A stretch of DNA of 23,189 nt from JBAVQS01 sp049694275. GTDB taxonomy: Bacteria; Chloroflexota; Anaerolineae; UBA4142; SHND01. Shown here piece after piece: positions 6,369 to 13,353 of the stretch (positions within the stretch are counted from its first letter, which is position 1; the number at the start of each line of letters is the position of its first letter). The notes beneath the pieces were generated by a model. It saw only the letters and a list, made by a program, of their open reading frames with translations. It was not told the origin of the DNA and did not search any database. The position numbers were made by a program, and so were the translations under genes. The stretch spans positions 1 through 23,189 of the forward strand of contig JBAVQS010000100.1 in NCBI GenBank assembly GCA_049694275.1, given 5' to 3'.

Positions 6369-7866
6369 ATGGACAAAGTTTTGGCCCTCCTGGCGCAACT
6401 CGAAAATGCGCAATTGGTGGGGAACGGCGCCGGCAACGAACTGGTGTACCGGTTCAAACACGCGCTCACACAGGAAGCGGCTTACCAGTCATTGCTTGTG
6501 AAAAAGCGCCGCGAGATCCATCTGCATGTCGCGCAGGCGTACGAACAGCAGTACGTCGGTAACCTGGACGAATATGCCGGGCTTTTGGTAGAACACTATG
6601 CGATGGCTCAGGATGACGACCGGCTCGCGAGCTATGCGCTGAAAGCCGGACACGCGGCGATGCGCGTCAATGCTTATGCCGAGGCGCGTTCGTACTATAC
6701 GCGCGCGCTTGAGGCGCTGTCTCGCTTGCCGGAGACGGACGATAACCGTCGACTATATGTGGATGCCCTGACCAAGCTGGTGAGCGCCTCTTTTGCCTCC
6801 GATTCTCCCGAACGCAATTTCCAGCGCATGTCCCAGGCGGAATCGCTCGCTCTGCAGCTTACCGCAGCGCCGGACCCACCGCGGGCCGACCGGTTGCGCC
6901 TCGTCCGCATCCATTTCTGGATGGGAGACGCCCGCTATTTCAGAAACCGGCTGCCCGAAGCTTTGGGCTATTACCGGCAAACGATCAAAGAGGCCAGATT
7001 GCTCGCAGATACCTCGCGCGAGGTCATTGCTTCCAGCGCGATGGCCCGAGTGTTGACAGTCCAAGGGCATTTTGACCAGGGCGGGGAAATGTCGGCGAGT
7101 GTGGCCGAACCGTTCGAACGGGTTGCCAATTGGCCGGAGTGGGTTTGGGCTGTCGCTTTCCGGGGTCAGGCACTTGCGCAAATGGGGGAGTACGTCGAGG
7201 GAACGGCGACGGTGCAGCGCGCGCTGGCCCGGGCGTTAGCAACACACAACCTTTTGGGCGTTGCCGCCTACTATCTCTCCCTCGTGATCATCTATATGCT
7301 CGGGAGGGACCTGGCGCACGCACGTGGAGTAAATCAAGCTGCACAGGCTGCCGTTGCATCCGGGGACCTGGTCATGGCTTATAGCACAAACGGGTTCCAG
7401 AGCTGGATCGAGAGTCGGCTGGGGTTGCATGAGGCGGCAGCCGAGAGCATGAGGCAAGCGCTTACAATTCAGGATAAACTTGGAGGACAGCTCTTATTCG
7501 AGGATTGGTTCGCCGCCATTCGGGGCGAGCTCGCGCTCAACGCCGGGCGTGTTGACGAAGCGGTTGAGTTGTCCAAGCAGGCGGCGTCTCTTGCTCAGTT
7601 GGCAGGCGGCATCTTTGCCGAAGGGATGGCGCGGCAGGTATGGGGACGGGCCGCTCACGCGGTCAGGTCCGTCCTGTTGGGAACAGGCAGACGTACAGTT
7701 GGCAGAGAGCATGCGCCTGTTTGAACAGGGCAATGCGCGCCTGCAAATAGCTCATACACATCTCGCCAGGAGCGCGCTCTGCCGCGCACGCGGCGATCAA
7801 GCTGAGGCGGACTGGCATGTAGAACAGGCGCGAGCGCAGTTCGAACGTTCCTGTCTGCTCACCTGA
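6369..7866 (+). pseudogene. Truncated, frameshifted AAA/TPR transcriptional or cyclase-type regulator
   Basis: The reading frame from 6369 starts inside a known architecture. ELVYRFKHALTQEAAYQSLL followed by KKRREIHLHVAQAYEQ is the segment that normally follows the ATPase module of large class III cyclase/AAA/TPR or LuxR-type proteins. The usual N-terminal cyclase and Walker-motif ATPase domains are missing. TPR-like helices follow for about 400 residues (AYAEARSYYTRALEAL and similar). Near 7660-7690 the frame breaks: the first frame ends at 7724 in an unrelated tail, while the next frame carries the natural continuation (ADVQLAESMRLFEQGNARLQ, then ALCRARGDQAEADWHVEQAR) to a stop at 7866. A one-base insertion or two-base deletion explains this. 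The start codon lacks a good Shine-Dalgarno site. It could be a sequencing error at the 3' end, but the missing N-terminus still points to a remnant. Confidence 0.68.
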
Positions 7867-7877
7867 GAAGTACAAAA

Positions 7878-7906
7878 GGCAGGAACGGAAATCTTCCGTT
7901 CCTGCC
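7878..7906. terminator. Bidirectional terminator between convergent genes
   Basis: A 13-bp perfect stem, GGCAGGAACGGAA (7878-7890) and TTCCGTTCCTGCC (7894-7906), has a 3-nt loop. On the minus strand it is followed by TTTTGTACTT, so it should stop transcription of the response-regulator gene ending at 7929. It also faces the end of the broken regulator gene on the plus strand. Confidence 0.8.
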
Positions 7907-7928
7907 CCGCTCCCTTGTTTTCAACAGA

Positions 7929-8582
7929 CTAGGTGGTTGGGAGGTGGTCCTGCACGCGATGCTGGACTGCGTACGCGGCCGCTTCGGCCCGCGTTGACAG
8001 GCTTAGTTTGCTCAGGATTGAGCTCACATAGTTGCGAACCGTCTTTTCGCTCAAAAAGATTGTATCGGCAATCTCTTTATTTGTCTTGCCTTTGGACACG
8101 AGCGCCAAGATCTTGAGCTCCTGGTCTGAGAGCGTCGCAAATGCCTCGTCCTCCGCCTTGCGCGACGCCTCACGGACCCGCTGGAATACCTTTTGTGTCA
8201 GCGTCGGATCGATCAGCGACTCGCCGCGCCCGATCTTTTCGAGTGCGCTCACCAGGTCTCCACTGCCGATTTGCTTGAGTACATACCCCGAGGCGCCTGC
8301 CGAGATGGCGTCGAACAACAAGTCGTCTTCGGCGTACGATGTCAGCATAATGACTTTTGTGTCAGGATATTTCGCTACAATTTCGCGCGTCGCTTCGATC
8401 CCGCTCTTGCCCGGCAGGCGGATATCCATCACCACCACATCCGGCTTGTAGCGCGCCACCTTGTCGAGCGCGTCGGTGGCGTTTCCTGCCTCCGCCACCA
8501 CCTGGAACTGGGCATTCCGTGAGAGCAGGGCCTTGAGCCCCAGCCGCACCACTTCGTGATCGTCTACCAGTAGTATTTTCAT
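7929..8582 (-). CDS. NarL/DevR-type response regulator (receiver + LuxR HTH)
   Basis: DNA-binding response regulator of 217 residues. The receiver domain (about 1-118) has the acid pair Asp7-Asp8, phospho-acceptor Asp53 in VVVMDIRLPG, Thr in MLTSY and Lys in YVLKQ. The C-terminal LuxR-type helix-turn-helix (about 148-210) includes LSDQELKILALVSKGKTNKE and FLSEKTVRNYVSSILSKL, with the RAEAAAYAV tail typical of the DevR/LiaR branch. It is divergent from the GAF histidine kinase at 8715, its likely cognate partner. No Shine-Dalgarno site precedes the ATG; TATAAA sits exactly seven bases upstream, suggesting a leaderless mRNA. A perfect inverted repeat overlaps the expected -35 and spacer region, which suggests autoregulation. 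The family is certain; the target genes are unknown. Confidence 0.95.
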   Translation of the reverse strand: MKILLVDDHEVVRLGLKALLSRNAQFQVVAEAGNATDALDKVARYKPDVVVMDIRLPGKSGIEATREIVAKYPDTKVIMLTSYAEDDLLFDAISAGASGYVLKQIGSGDLVSALEKIGRGESLIDPTLTQKVFQRVREASRKAEDEAFATLSDQELKILALVSKGKTNKEIADTIFLSEKTVRNYVSSILSKLSLSTRAEAAAYAVQHRVQDHLPTT

Positions 8583-8589
8583 GATGCTA

Positions 8590-8595
8590 TTTATA
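8590..8595 (-). promoter_or_regulatory. -10 box giving a leaderless response-regulator mRNA
   Basis: TATAAA read on the minus strand (8595 to 8590) is followed by seven bases and then the ATG at 8582. Transcription from a -10 normally starts about seven bases downstream, so the A of ATG would be +1. No ribosome-binding site is present to contradict this. Confidence 0.45.
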
Positions 8596-8600
8596 AATGA

Positions 8601-8629
8601 CCCACGTGTTCACTTTTGGAACACGTGGG
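8601..8629. promoter_or_regulatory. Perfect 11-bp inverted repeat with CACGTG cores; operator candidate
   Basis: CCCACGTGTTC (8601-8611) and GAACACGTGGG (8619-8629) are exact inverted repeats with a 7-base spacer, and each arm holds the palindrome CACGTG. The site lies between the divergent regulator and kinase genes. It covers the spacer and -35 region of the regulator promoter and ends 20 bases before the kinase -35. A LuxR-type dimer binding site or a hairpin are both possible; its position favours an operator. Confidence 0.55.
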
Positions 8630-8649
8630 CCGCTTGCGATTCGGACTGA

Positions 8650-8678
8650 TTGACCGGTCCCTACCGTTCAAGTATAAT
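8650..8678 (+). promoter_or_regulatory. Promoter of the histidine kinase gene
   Basis: TTGACC (8650-8655, 5 of 6) and TATAAT (8673-8678, perfect) are separated by 17 bases. Transcription would begin near 8685, about 30 bases before the kinase ATG. This is the best sigma-70-type promoter in the window. Confidence 0.7.
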
Positions 8679-8714
8679 CTGGAAGCACAATTATAACATA
8701 TATCTGGAACCTTG

Positions 8715-10103
8715 ATGAGCAATCGATTTCTCAAGTGGCTGGCTGTCCTGGGCCCTGTCGTCTTTTGGATAGCCCAACTCGCGTTGCGAACCTATCTATT
8801 TAACGAACAGCGCACCATCGGCGGTGATCTGTTTGCGTTGACTATGATCGCCCTCGCCTCCCTCCTCTTTTCGAACTGGGTTTTTGGCGTTATCGAAAAA
8901 CGGGAAAGTGAGATTCGTCGCAAATCCGAGCAGATGAGCGTGCTCCACGATGCTGCTCTTTTGCTCACCACCGAGCTCGACCTGGCGACCGTGTTGCAAA
9001 AAGTGGTAGACCTGAGCCGCACCTTGGTTCATGCCCGCTATGGCGCGCTGGGCGTTCTCGATGAGAAGGGCGAGTCGATTCAACAGTTTATTACCTCGGG
9101 TATTACGCCGGAGCAACGCGCCGCGCTGGGGGACCCGCCGGTCGGGCATGGCCTGCTTGGCATTATCATTCAGAAGGGTAGGGCGCTCCGTGTTCCCAAC
9201 ATTGACGGCGATCCCCGGTCGGTTGGCTTTCCACCCCATCATCCGCCGATGCACTCGCTCCTCGGCGTTCCCATCATTTCAAAAGCGCACCTGATCGGTG
9301 ACCTTTACCTGACCGACAAGATTCCGGATGGAGAGAACAGCGAGCAGGGGCATTACATCCCTTTCACGCAAGAGGATGAAAACCTCCTGCAACTGTTCGC
9401 AACCCAGGCCGCCGTTGCCATCGAGAATGCCCAGCTCTATCGTCAGACGCAGCAATTGGCCATCCTCCAGGAGCGCGAGCGCTTTGGGATGGACCTGCAC
9501 GACGGCATCATCCAATCGATCTATGCTATTGGTCTCATGCTCGAAGATGGCCAACTGCGCCTCAGCACAGAGCCAGGGCTGGCGAACAATCGTATTACGC
9601 AGGCGGTTCGTGATTTGAACGATGTGATTCGTGATATTCGAAATTACATTCTCGACCTTCGGCCCCAGCGCTTCCAGGGCCGCGATCTGGTTGGTGGTTT
9701 GCTAGAGCTGACCCGCGAGTTGCGCGCCAACACCTTTCTTGATGTGCGCTTGCAAACGGACGGCGTTCAAGGCGATATCTTGGGTCCCGAGCAGACAGTC
9801 GAAATCCTGCATATTGTGCAAGAGACGCTGACAAATGTGCGTAAGCATGCGCGCGCCACCGGCGTCGAGGTCTCGGCGGAGCGGGATGACCTCTATCTCC
9901 GGCTGACCATCGAGGACGATGGGGTTGGCCTGGATTCGGCGCGCGCCGCCAATACTAGCGGGCATGGGCTGCGCAACATGCGCGAGCGCGCACATAGCCT
10001 GGGCGCAGAGATTGGCTTTCAAGCCGGTGGGCACGGCGGCACGCGTGTGACTCTCGTCGTCCCCCTTGGGCCAGGTCTCCCTATTAATGCCCCGATGCAC
10101 TAG
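8715..10103 (+). CDS. Membrane GAF sensor histidine kinase, DevS/NarX-like
   Basis: Two-component sensor kinase of 462 residues. Two membrane spans (about 8-27 and 38-60) and a short coiled segment lead into a GAF domain (about 78-240), then a HisKA_3 dimerisation helix with phospho-acceptor His262 in FGMDLHDGIIQSIYAIG. The HATPase domain follows, with N box VQETLTNVRKHAR (368-380), G1 EDDGVGL (400-406) and G2 GHGLRNMRERA (416-426). The GAF contains ARYGALGV (107-114) and GFPPHHPPM (171-179), matching the mycobacterial DosS/DosT GAF-A domain, where a His in that segment binds heme. A heme-based O2, NO or CO or redox sensor is therefore possible but not shown. The ATG at 8715 is preferred over the TTG at 8712. 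It is divergent from its likely partner regulator and ends before a strong terminator. Confidence 0.94.
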   Translation: MSNRFLKWLAVLGPVVFWIAQLALRTYLFNEQRTIGGDLFALTMIALASLLFSNWVFGVIEKRESEIRRKSEQMSVLHDAALLLTTELDLATVLQKVVDLSRTLVHARYGALGVLDEKGESIQQFITSGITPEQRAALGDPPVGHGLLGIIIQKGRALRVPNIDGDPRSVGFPPHHPPMHSLLGVPIISKAHLIGDLYLTDKIPDGENSEQGHYIPFTQEDENLLQLFATQAAVAIENAQLYRQTQQLAILQERERFGMDLHDGIIQSIYAIGLMLEDGQLRLSTEPGLANNRITQAVRDLNDVIRDIRNYILDLRPQRFQGRDLVGGLLELTRELRANTFLDVRLQTDGVQGDILGPEQTVEILHIVQETLTNVRKHARATGVEVSAERDDLYLRLTIEDDGVGLDSARAANTSGHGLRNMRERAHSLGAEIGFQAGGHGGTRVTLVVPLGPGLPINAPMH

Positions 10104-10136
10104 CCCGTTAGAGCTAGTTCTCCGGGCTGCGTGACT

Positions 10137-10177
10137 ACCGGCTGGTATCGGTCAATCAACCGATACCAGCCGGTTTT
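10137..10177 (+). terminator. Rho-independent terminator of the kinase gene
   Basis: A 16-bp perfect stem, ACCGGCTGGTATCGGT (10137-10152) and ACCGATACCAGCCGGT (10159-10174), has a 6-nt loop and runs directly into TTTT. It lies 34 bases after the kinase stop and separates the kinase from the receiver-only gene. Confidence 0.85.
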
Positions 10178-10269
10178 ATGCGGTAAGTGGGCTAGTTGTC
10201 CCAAGCCGTCAAGTACGATTGCCCCTGTATTCACTCTGCGCCAAGAGATATACTCTTTGTTGATTATTT

Positions 10270-10650
10270 ATGGAATCCATTCGCATCTTGTTGGTTGACG
10301 ATCATGCAAGCGTGCGGGCGCGCATTCGTGATCGGCTATGCCACGAAACCGATTTCGAAATTGTCGGCGAAGCTGAGACCAGCGCCCAGGCGATCGAGTG
10401 CGCCCTGGCGCTACGACCGCATATTGTCCTGATCGATCCGATGATGCGCGACGGGCTGGGACTCGAGGCGACCCGCCAGATCGCCACGCGTCTCCCCGAT
10501 ACTGCTGTCGTCGTGTTGACCGCTTTTGCCGACACGGCGCAAATGATCGAACTGCGCAAAGCCGGAACCCGCTATATCCTGAACAAGGGAATCGAATCGC
10601 GCCGGCTGGTTGACATTCTTCAAGATTTGTGGAAACATCCGGCAGGTTGA
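10270..10650 (+). CDS. Stand-alone receiver-domain response regulator
   Basis: A 126-residue single-domain response regulator. The receiver signatures are present: Asp10-Asp11, phospho-acceptor Asp56 in IVLIDPMM, Thr in VVVLTAF and Lys in ILNKG. It stops soon after the last receiver helix, so there is no DNA-binding or enzymatic output domain. It starts 95 bases after the kinase terminator and so has its own transcription: TATACT at 10249-10254 lies 15 bases before the ATG and no Shine-Dalgarno site is visible. Such proteins act as phosphate sinks, as diffusible signals to other proteins, or as truncated NarL-type regulators. Similarity to the first half of a NarL receiver, and the downstream gene being on the other strand, make loss of an HTH domain plausible. 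The ATG choice is reasonable but not proven. Confidence 0.87.
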   Translation: MESIRILLVDDHASVRARIRDRLCHETDFEIVGEAETSAQAIECALALRPHIVLIDPMMRDGLGLEATRQIATRLPDTAVVVLTAFADTAQMIELRKAGTRYILNKGIESRRLVDILQDLWKHPAG

Positions 10651-10689
10651 TCTAAAAACAGGCAAGACGACCTTTCTCGATTTATCTGG

Positions 10690-11286
10690 TCAGCCTACTG
10701 GCGCCTCTTTGAGCACGACGAATTCCCCTTTGCCCACAGGAACAAGGGAAGTAATGTATCCTGGGGTTTCGTGCACGCATCGGAAGAAATCAGTCAATTC
10801 ATGCGCGTGCGATTCGGCGTTGTCCACCACAAGCAAGCCGCCGGGTCTCAGAATGCCTTGCAACTCACCCCACCAGCCCACGTACGATTCGCGATTCGAA
10901 TCCAGGAACACGAAATCGAATGAGTCTGCCTGCTGCTGTTTGAGGAACTCGCCCGCGTCACCGAGGTGCAACTCGACCCATTCCTGCACTCCGGCCCGCG
11001 CAAAATTAGCCCGCGCCATCTCTGCTTTGTGCGCCGCGATCTCAAGCGTGACCACTTTCCCGCGCAGCGGCTGCACCGCCTCGGCCAGCCAGAGGGTGGA
11101 ATACCCGTTCGATGTGCCGATTTCAAGCACCCGTTTCGCGCCGAGCGCGCGGATGAGCAAGTGCAGGAACGCGCCCGTATCAGGCGTGATATTCAGCATC
11201 TTGTTGGAGCGATTGGCGGTCTGGGCATCATTGTCATTTCCGAACTGCTCCAGTTCCTTTAACAGCATTTTCAATTCTTCATCCAT
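10690..11286 (-). CDS. SAM-dependent O-methyltransferase (class I)
   Basis: Predicted methyltransferase of 198 residues in the catechol/caffeoyl-CoA O-methyltransferase group. The SAM site is visible as VLEIGTSNGYSTLWLA (53-68) with Glu82 after the second strand. FVFLDSNRESY (126-136, Asp129) and VVDNAE (153-158, Asp155-Asn156) match the divalent-metal ligands of this family. ATG at 11286 has AAGGAGGG seven bases upstream; a longer in-frame start at 11346 would lie inside the upstream gene and lacks a site. The start overlaps the end of the upstream membrane-protein gene by 16 bases, so the two are co-transcribed. Substrate unknown; small phenolics and polyketide-like compounds are typical for the family. 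Confidence 0.88.
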   Translation of the reverse strand: MDEELKMLLKELEQFGNDNDAQTANRSNKMLNITPDTGAFLHLLIRALGAKRVLEIGTSNGYSTLWLAEAVQPLRGKVVTLEIAAHKAEMARANFARAGVQEWVELHLGDAGEFLKQQQADSFDFVFLDSNRESYVGWWGELQGILRPGGLLVVDNAESHAHELTDFFRCVHETPGYITSLVPVGKGEFVVLKEAPVG

Positions 11287-11891
11287 CTTCTTTCCCTCCT
11301 TGCCGCCATCCCGATCAGACCCATCAACGCGGCGAGCGCCAGCCACGCGAACGCCGAATAGACGAGCAGCTCGAACCGTCCGTACTCGCCGTAATCGGGA
11401 TAGCTCTTGCGCGTCGGTCTACGGTCCATGGGGAGCGCCAGACCATACAGCAGCAATTGGATGGAGAAGAGATCCCACGCGACCGGTACCGTGGACTCGC
11501 TGGTCACGAGCAGGGACACCGTCCCGCCGAAATTCACCACGAGCGCCACGGCAAACGAGGCTGCCGCCAGTCCGAGCAATGGCATCACCGGATACGCGGG
11601 TGCGCCTGTTGGCAGCGGCGGGGCGGTTTTCGCCGTCGTCCACAACAGGCTCGCGAGTATGCCCGCTGCCACCAACTCTAGCGCGGCTGACATGGGCACC
11701 GCGACCCGCAGGTCCTCCGCCGCCTCTGAACCTGGCGCCGCCATCGCGAGCAGCGGCTGCGCTACCGTGCGCAGTAGAATGCCCACGGCCATCAGGGCAA
11801 GCGCAAGCAGCGCACTCTCGCTCCGTGCGAGCTTGACTCCGCGCAGGCGCGGCAGAAAATACAGCCCTATGATTCCGGCTTGAAGCGCCAT
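11271..11891 (-). CDS. Multispanning membrane protein, function unknown
   Basis: A 206-residue membrane protein with about five or six hydrophobic segments (around GIIGLYFLPRL, LLALALMAVGILLRTVA, AALELVAAGILASLLW, VMPLLGLAAASFAVALVV, LFSIQLLLYGLAL and AFAWLALAALMGLIGMA). No catalytic motif is recognised. ATG at 11891 lies exactly seven bases after TATAAT (11899-11904, minus strand) and no Shine-Dalgarno site is seen, which suggests a leaderless mRNA. The ATG at 11900 would overlap the -10 box itself. The gene overlaps the start of the O-methyltransferase, so the pair forms a two-gene operon. The family may be specific to Chloroflexota. Confidence 0.8.
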   Translation of the reverse strand: MALQAGIIGLYFLPRLRGVKLARSESALLALALMAVGILLRTVAQPLLAMAAPGSEAAEDLRVAVPMSAALELVAAGILASLLWTTAKTAPPLPTGAPAYPVMPLLGLAAASFAVALVVNFGGTVSLLVTSESTVPVAWDLFSIQLLLYGLALPMDRRPTRKSYPDYGEYGRFELLVYSAFAWLALAALMGLIGMAARRERRWMKN

Positions 11892-11898
11892 CGAATCC

Positions 11899-11904
11899 AT
11901 TATA
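11899..11904 (-). promoter_or_regulatory. -10 box giving a leaderless membrane-protein mRNA
   Basis: A perfect TATAAT on the minus strand is followed by seven bases and then the ATG at 11891, so transcription should start on the A of the start codon. No consensus -35 is visible; an inverted repeat fills that region. Confidence 0.5.
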
Positions 11905-11912
11905 GCACTGGC

Positions 11913-11933
11913 CCAGGCGCTGTGTGCGCCTGG
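11913..11933. promoter_or_regulatory. Inverted repeat in the -35 region; operator or antisense terminator
   Basis: CCAGGCGC (11913-11920) and GCGCCTGG (11926-11933) form a perfect 8-bp stem with a 5-base loop. On the plus strand it is followed by CATTTTT, a terminator shape. On the minus strand it sits just upstream of the TATAAT box, where an activator or repressor would bind. Either role could apply. Confidence 0.45.
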
Positions 11934-11992
11934 CATTTTTCCATCTTATTATCATTTGACAATTCCCCGTTTGCGATTAAGTTAGTAGCGCC

Positions 11993-12718
11993 ATGGAATT
12001 TCATATTCAATGCGACCCGCGCGACATCTCGCGCTATTGCCTGACTCCCGGCGACCACGCCCGCGCCCAAAAGATCGCAGCGCATTTTGACGACGCCCGC
12101 GTCGTCTCGGAGACGCGCGGCTATCTCGTGCTGTCCGGGCACTATCAGGGCACATTCATGACCGTCTGCGCGACCGGCATGGGCGGTCCTGCCGTCGCCA
12201 TCGCCCTCGAAGAGCTTGCGCATATGGGCGCCGATACCTTTATCCGCGTCGGCTCGTGCGGCGTGCTCCAATCCGGCCTCACCGCAGGCGATGTCATCAT
12301 CTCGAACGGCGCGGTCCGGCTCGGCGGTACCGCCAACGCCTATCTCCCACCGGCTTTCCCTGCTGTGCCCAACTTTGCTGTTACTCGCGCCCTGGTCGAC
12401 GCCGCGACCGAGCTACAGCTTGCCGTGCGCGTTGGCCTCAACGCCAGCGGTGACGCCTTTTACGCGCCTGCCCGAGAGCCTGACCTCTTGCGCGAGGCCC
12501 ATATCCTCGCCGTCGAGATGGAGGCCGACACGCTATTTATCGTCGGGCAGTACCGCGGCTGGCGCACCGGCGCGCTTTTTACTTCCGATGGCACGCCGAC
12601 AGAGATCAAGCCCGCGTGGGGAGAGCCTGCCTACCGCCAGGGCGAACAAAGCGCCATTCGCATCGCCCTGACCGCCATGCGCCATTTGGCAGCCACCGAT
12701 CTCAAGTCTCCAGCCTAG
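11993..12718 (+). CDS. Nucleoside phosphorylase, uridine phosphorylase-like
   Basis: Predicted phosphorylase of 241 residues that splits nucleosides with phosphate into base and ribose-1-phosphate. It follows the order of E. coli uridine phosphorylase: LTPGDHARAQKIA (17-29), VCATGMGGPAVAIALEEL (58-75), FIRVGSCGVL (83-92), GDVIISNGAVRLGG (98-111), LNASGDAFY and AVEMEADTLF, whose Met-Glu pair contacts the ribose. This places it in the PNP_UDP_1 family. Purine nucleoside phosphorylase activity of the DeoD type cannot be excluded by eye. TTGACA at 11956-11961 is a good -35 box, but the -10 is weak and there is no Shine-Dalgarno site. The ATG is chosen because it begins the aligned region. The stop codon abuts a 94-bp palindromic element. 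Confidence 0.88.
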   Translation: MEFHIQCDPRDISRYCLTPGDHARAQKIAAHFDDARVVSETRGYLVLSGHYQGTFMTVCATGMGGPAVAIALEELAHMGADTFIRVGSCGVLQSGLTAGDVIISNGAVRLGGTANAYLPPAFPAVPNFAVTRALVDAATELQLAVRVGLNASGDAFYAPAREPDLLREAHILAVEMEADTLFIVGQYRGWRTGALFTSDGTPTEIKPAWGEPAYRQGEQSAIRIALTAMRHLAATDLKSPA

Positions 12719-12812
12719 TAGTGCACCAAAATGAGTCTGCGGGGTCCAGATACGGGTTTTCCAAATGGCGAATCCATATTCTGACCCGCAACTTCATCAT
12801 GTTGGTGCACTA
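12719..12812. repeat. 94-bp imperfect palindrome, MITE/REP-like element
   Basis: Perfect 11-bp terminal inverted repeats, TAGTGCACCAA (12719-12729) and TTGGTGCACTA (12802-12812), bound a region that continues to pair inward. By hand about 35 base pairs form, with small bulges and an AAAT loop at the centre. It starts on the base after the phosphorylase stop codon. The size and structure fit a miniature inverted-repeat transposable element or a large REP-type sequence. No clear target-site duplication was found and no coding frame is supported. Confidence 0.6.
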
Positions 12813-12844
12813 GGAGCAATCACAGCAGATTTTGAAAGGGAAAA

Positions 12845-13246
12845 ATGGAAAAGCGTGAACCCAATCCCACCGAGAAACCCTTGATCATTCGTCAGGTCTC
12901 TCAGGCGCTGGCCCTTACCGGCCTCTTTCTTCTGGCGCTCGCCTTTCTCGCGTTCGGCGAAACCATCCGCACCCAGCTCGATCATACCCTCTCTATCAAT
13001 CTCGGCTGCGCTTATCTCGTCTTTATTGTTGGCGGCGGCCTCGGCGGCGCCTTTCACCTTCTCATGGCCCGCGCCTTTACCAATCTCGACAAGGTGGCGT
13101 ACGAGTGGGTTCGGTCTACAAGCTGGAGCCCTCTCGTCGCCATCGTTACTGCACGTGGCCGCCGCCTCGACTGGCCTGAAGTCCGTCAGGCTTTTGGCTT
13201 CCCGGACACCCCCCCCACGTCCGAGCCCTTGCCACCCCAGTCATAG
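12845..13246 (+). CDS. Small two-span membrane protein, function unknown
   Basis: A 133-residue protein with two hydrophobic segments (about 20-38, LALTGLFLLALAFLAF, and 50-75, containing CAYLVFIVGGGLGGAFHLLM). A basic cytoplasmic-like part and a Pro-rich C-terminus (TPPTSEPLPPQS) follow. The ATG is preceded by AAAGGGA. The composition resembles neighbouring genes and the frame is clean, so it is probably real. It lies downstream of the palindromic element and upstream of the SPFH operon promoter. No family is recognised. Confidence 0.7.
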   Translation: MEKREPNPTEKPLIIRQVSQALALTGLFLLALAFLAFGETIRTQLDHTLSINLGCAYLVFIVGGGLGGAFHLLMARAFTNLDKVAYEWVRSTSWSPLVAIVTARGRRLDWPEVRQAFGFPDTPPTSEPLPPQS

Positions 13247-13324
13247 CGTGACTGACCGAAAAGAGTCGCCTTGAACTGTCTGCAAAATGTCAGCCTTGTG
13301 CCTTGCACTCGGCTGAGACTGAGG

Positions 13325-13330
13325 TACAAT
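13325..13330 (+). promoter_or_regulatory. -10 box of the SPFH operon
   Basis: TACAAT (5 of 6 to TATAAT) lies 23 bases before the ATG at 13354, leaving room for the GGAGG site at 13345-13349. Only a weak -35 (CTTGCA-like, 17 bases upstream) is visible. Confidence 0.4.
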
Positions 13331-13353
13331 GGACCAGTAAAAATGGAGGCTTT

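Noticed and set aside
10610..11836. 408-aa plus-strand open frame
   Set aside because: It is antisense to the O-methyltransferase and membrane-protein genes; its Ser/Arg/Pro-rich composition is typical of a shadow frame.
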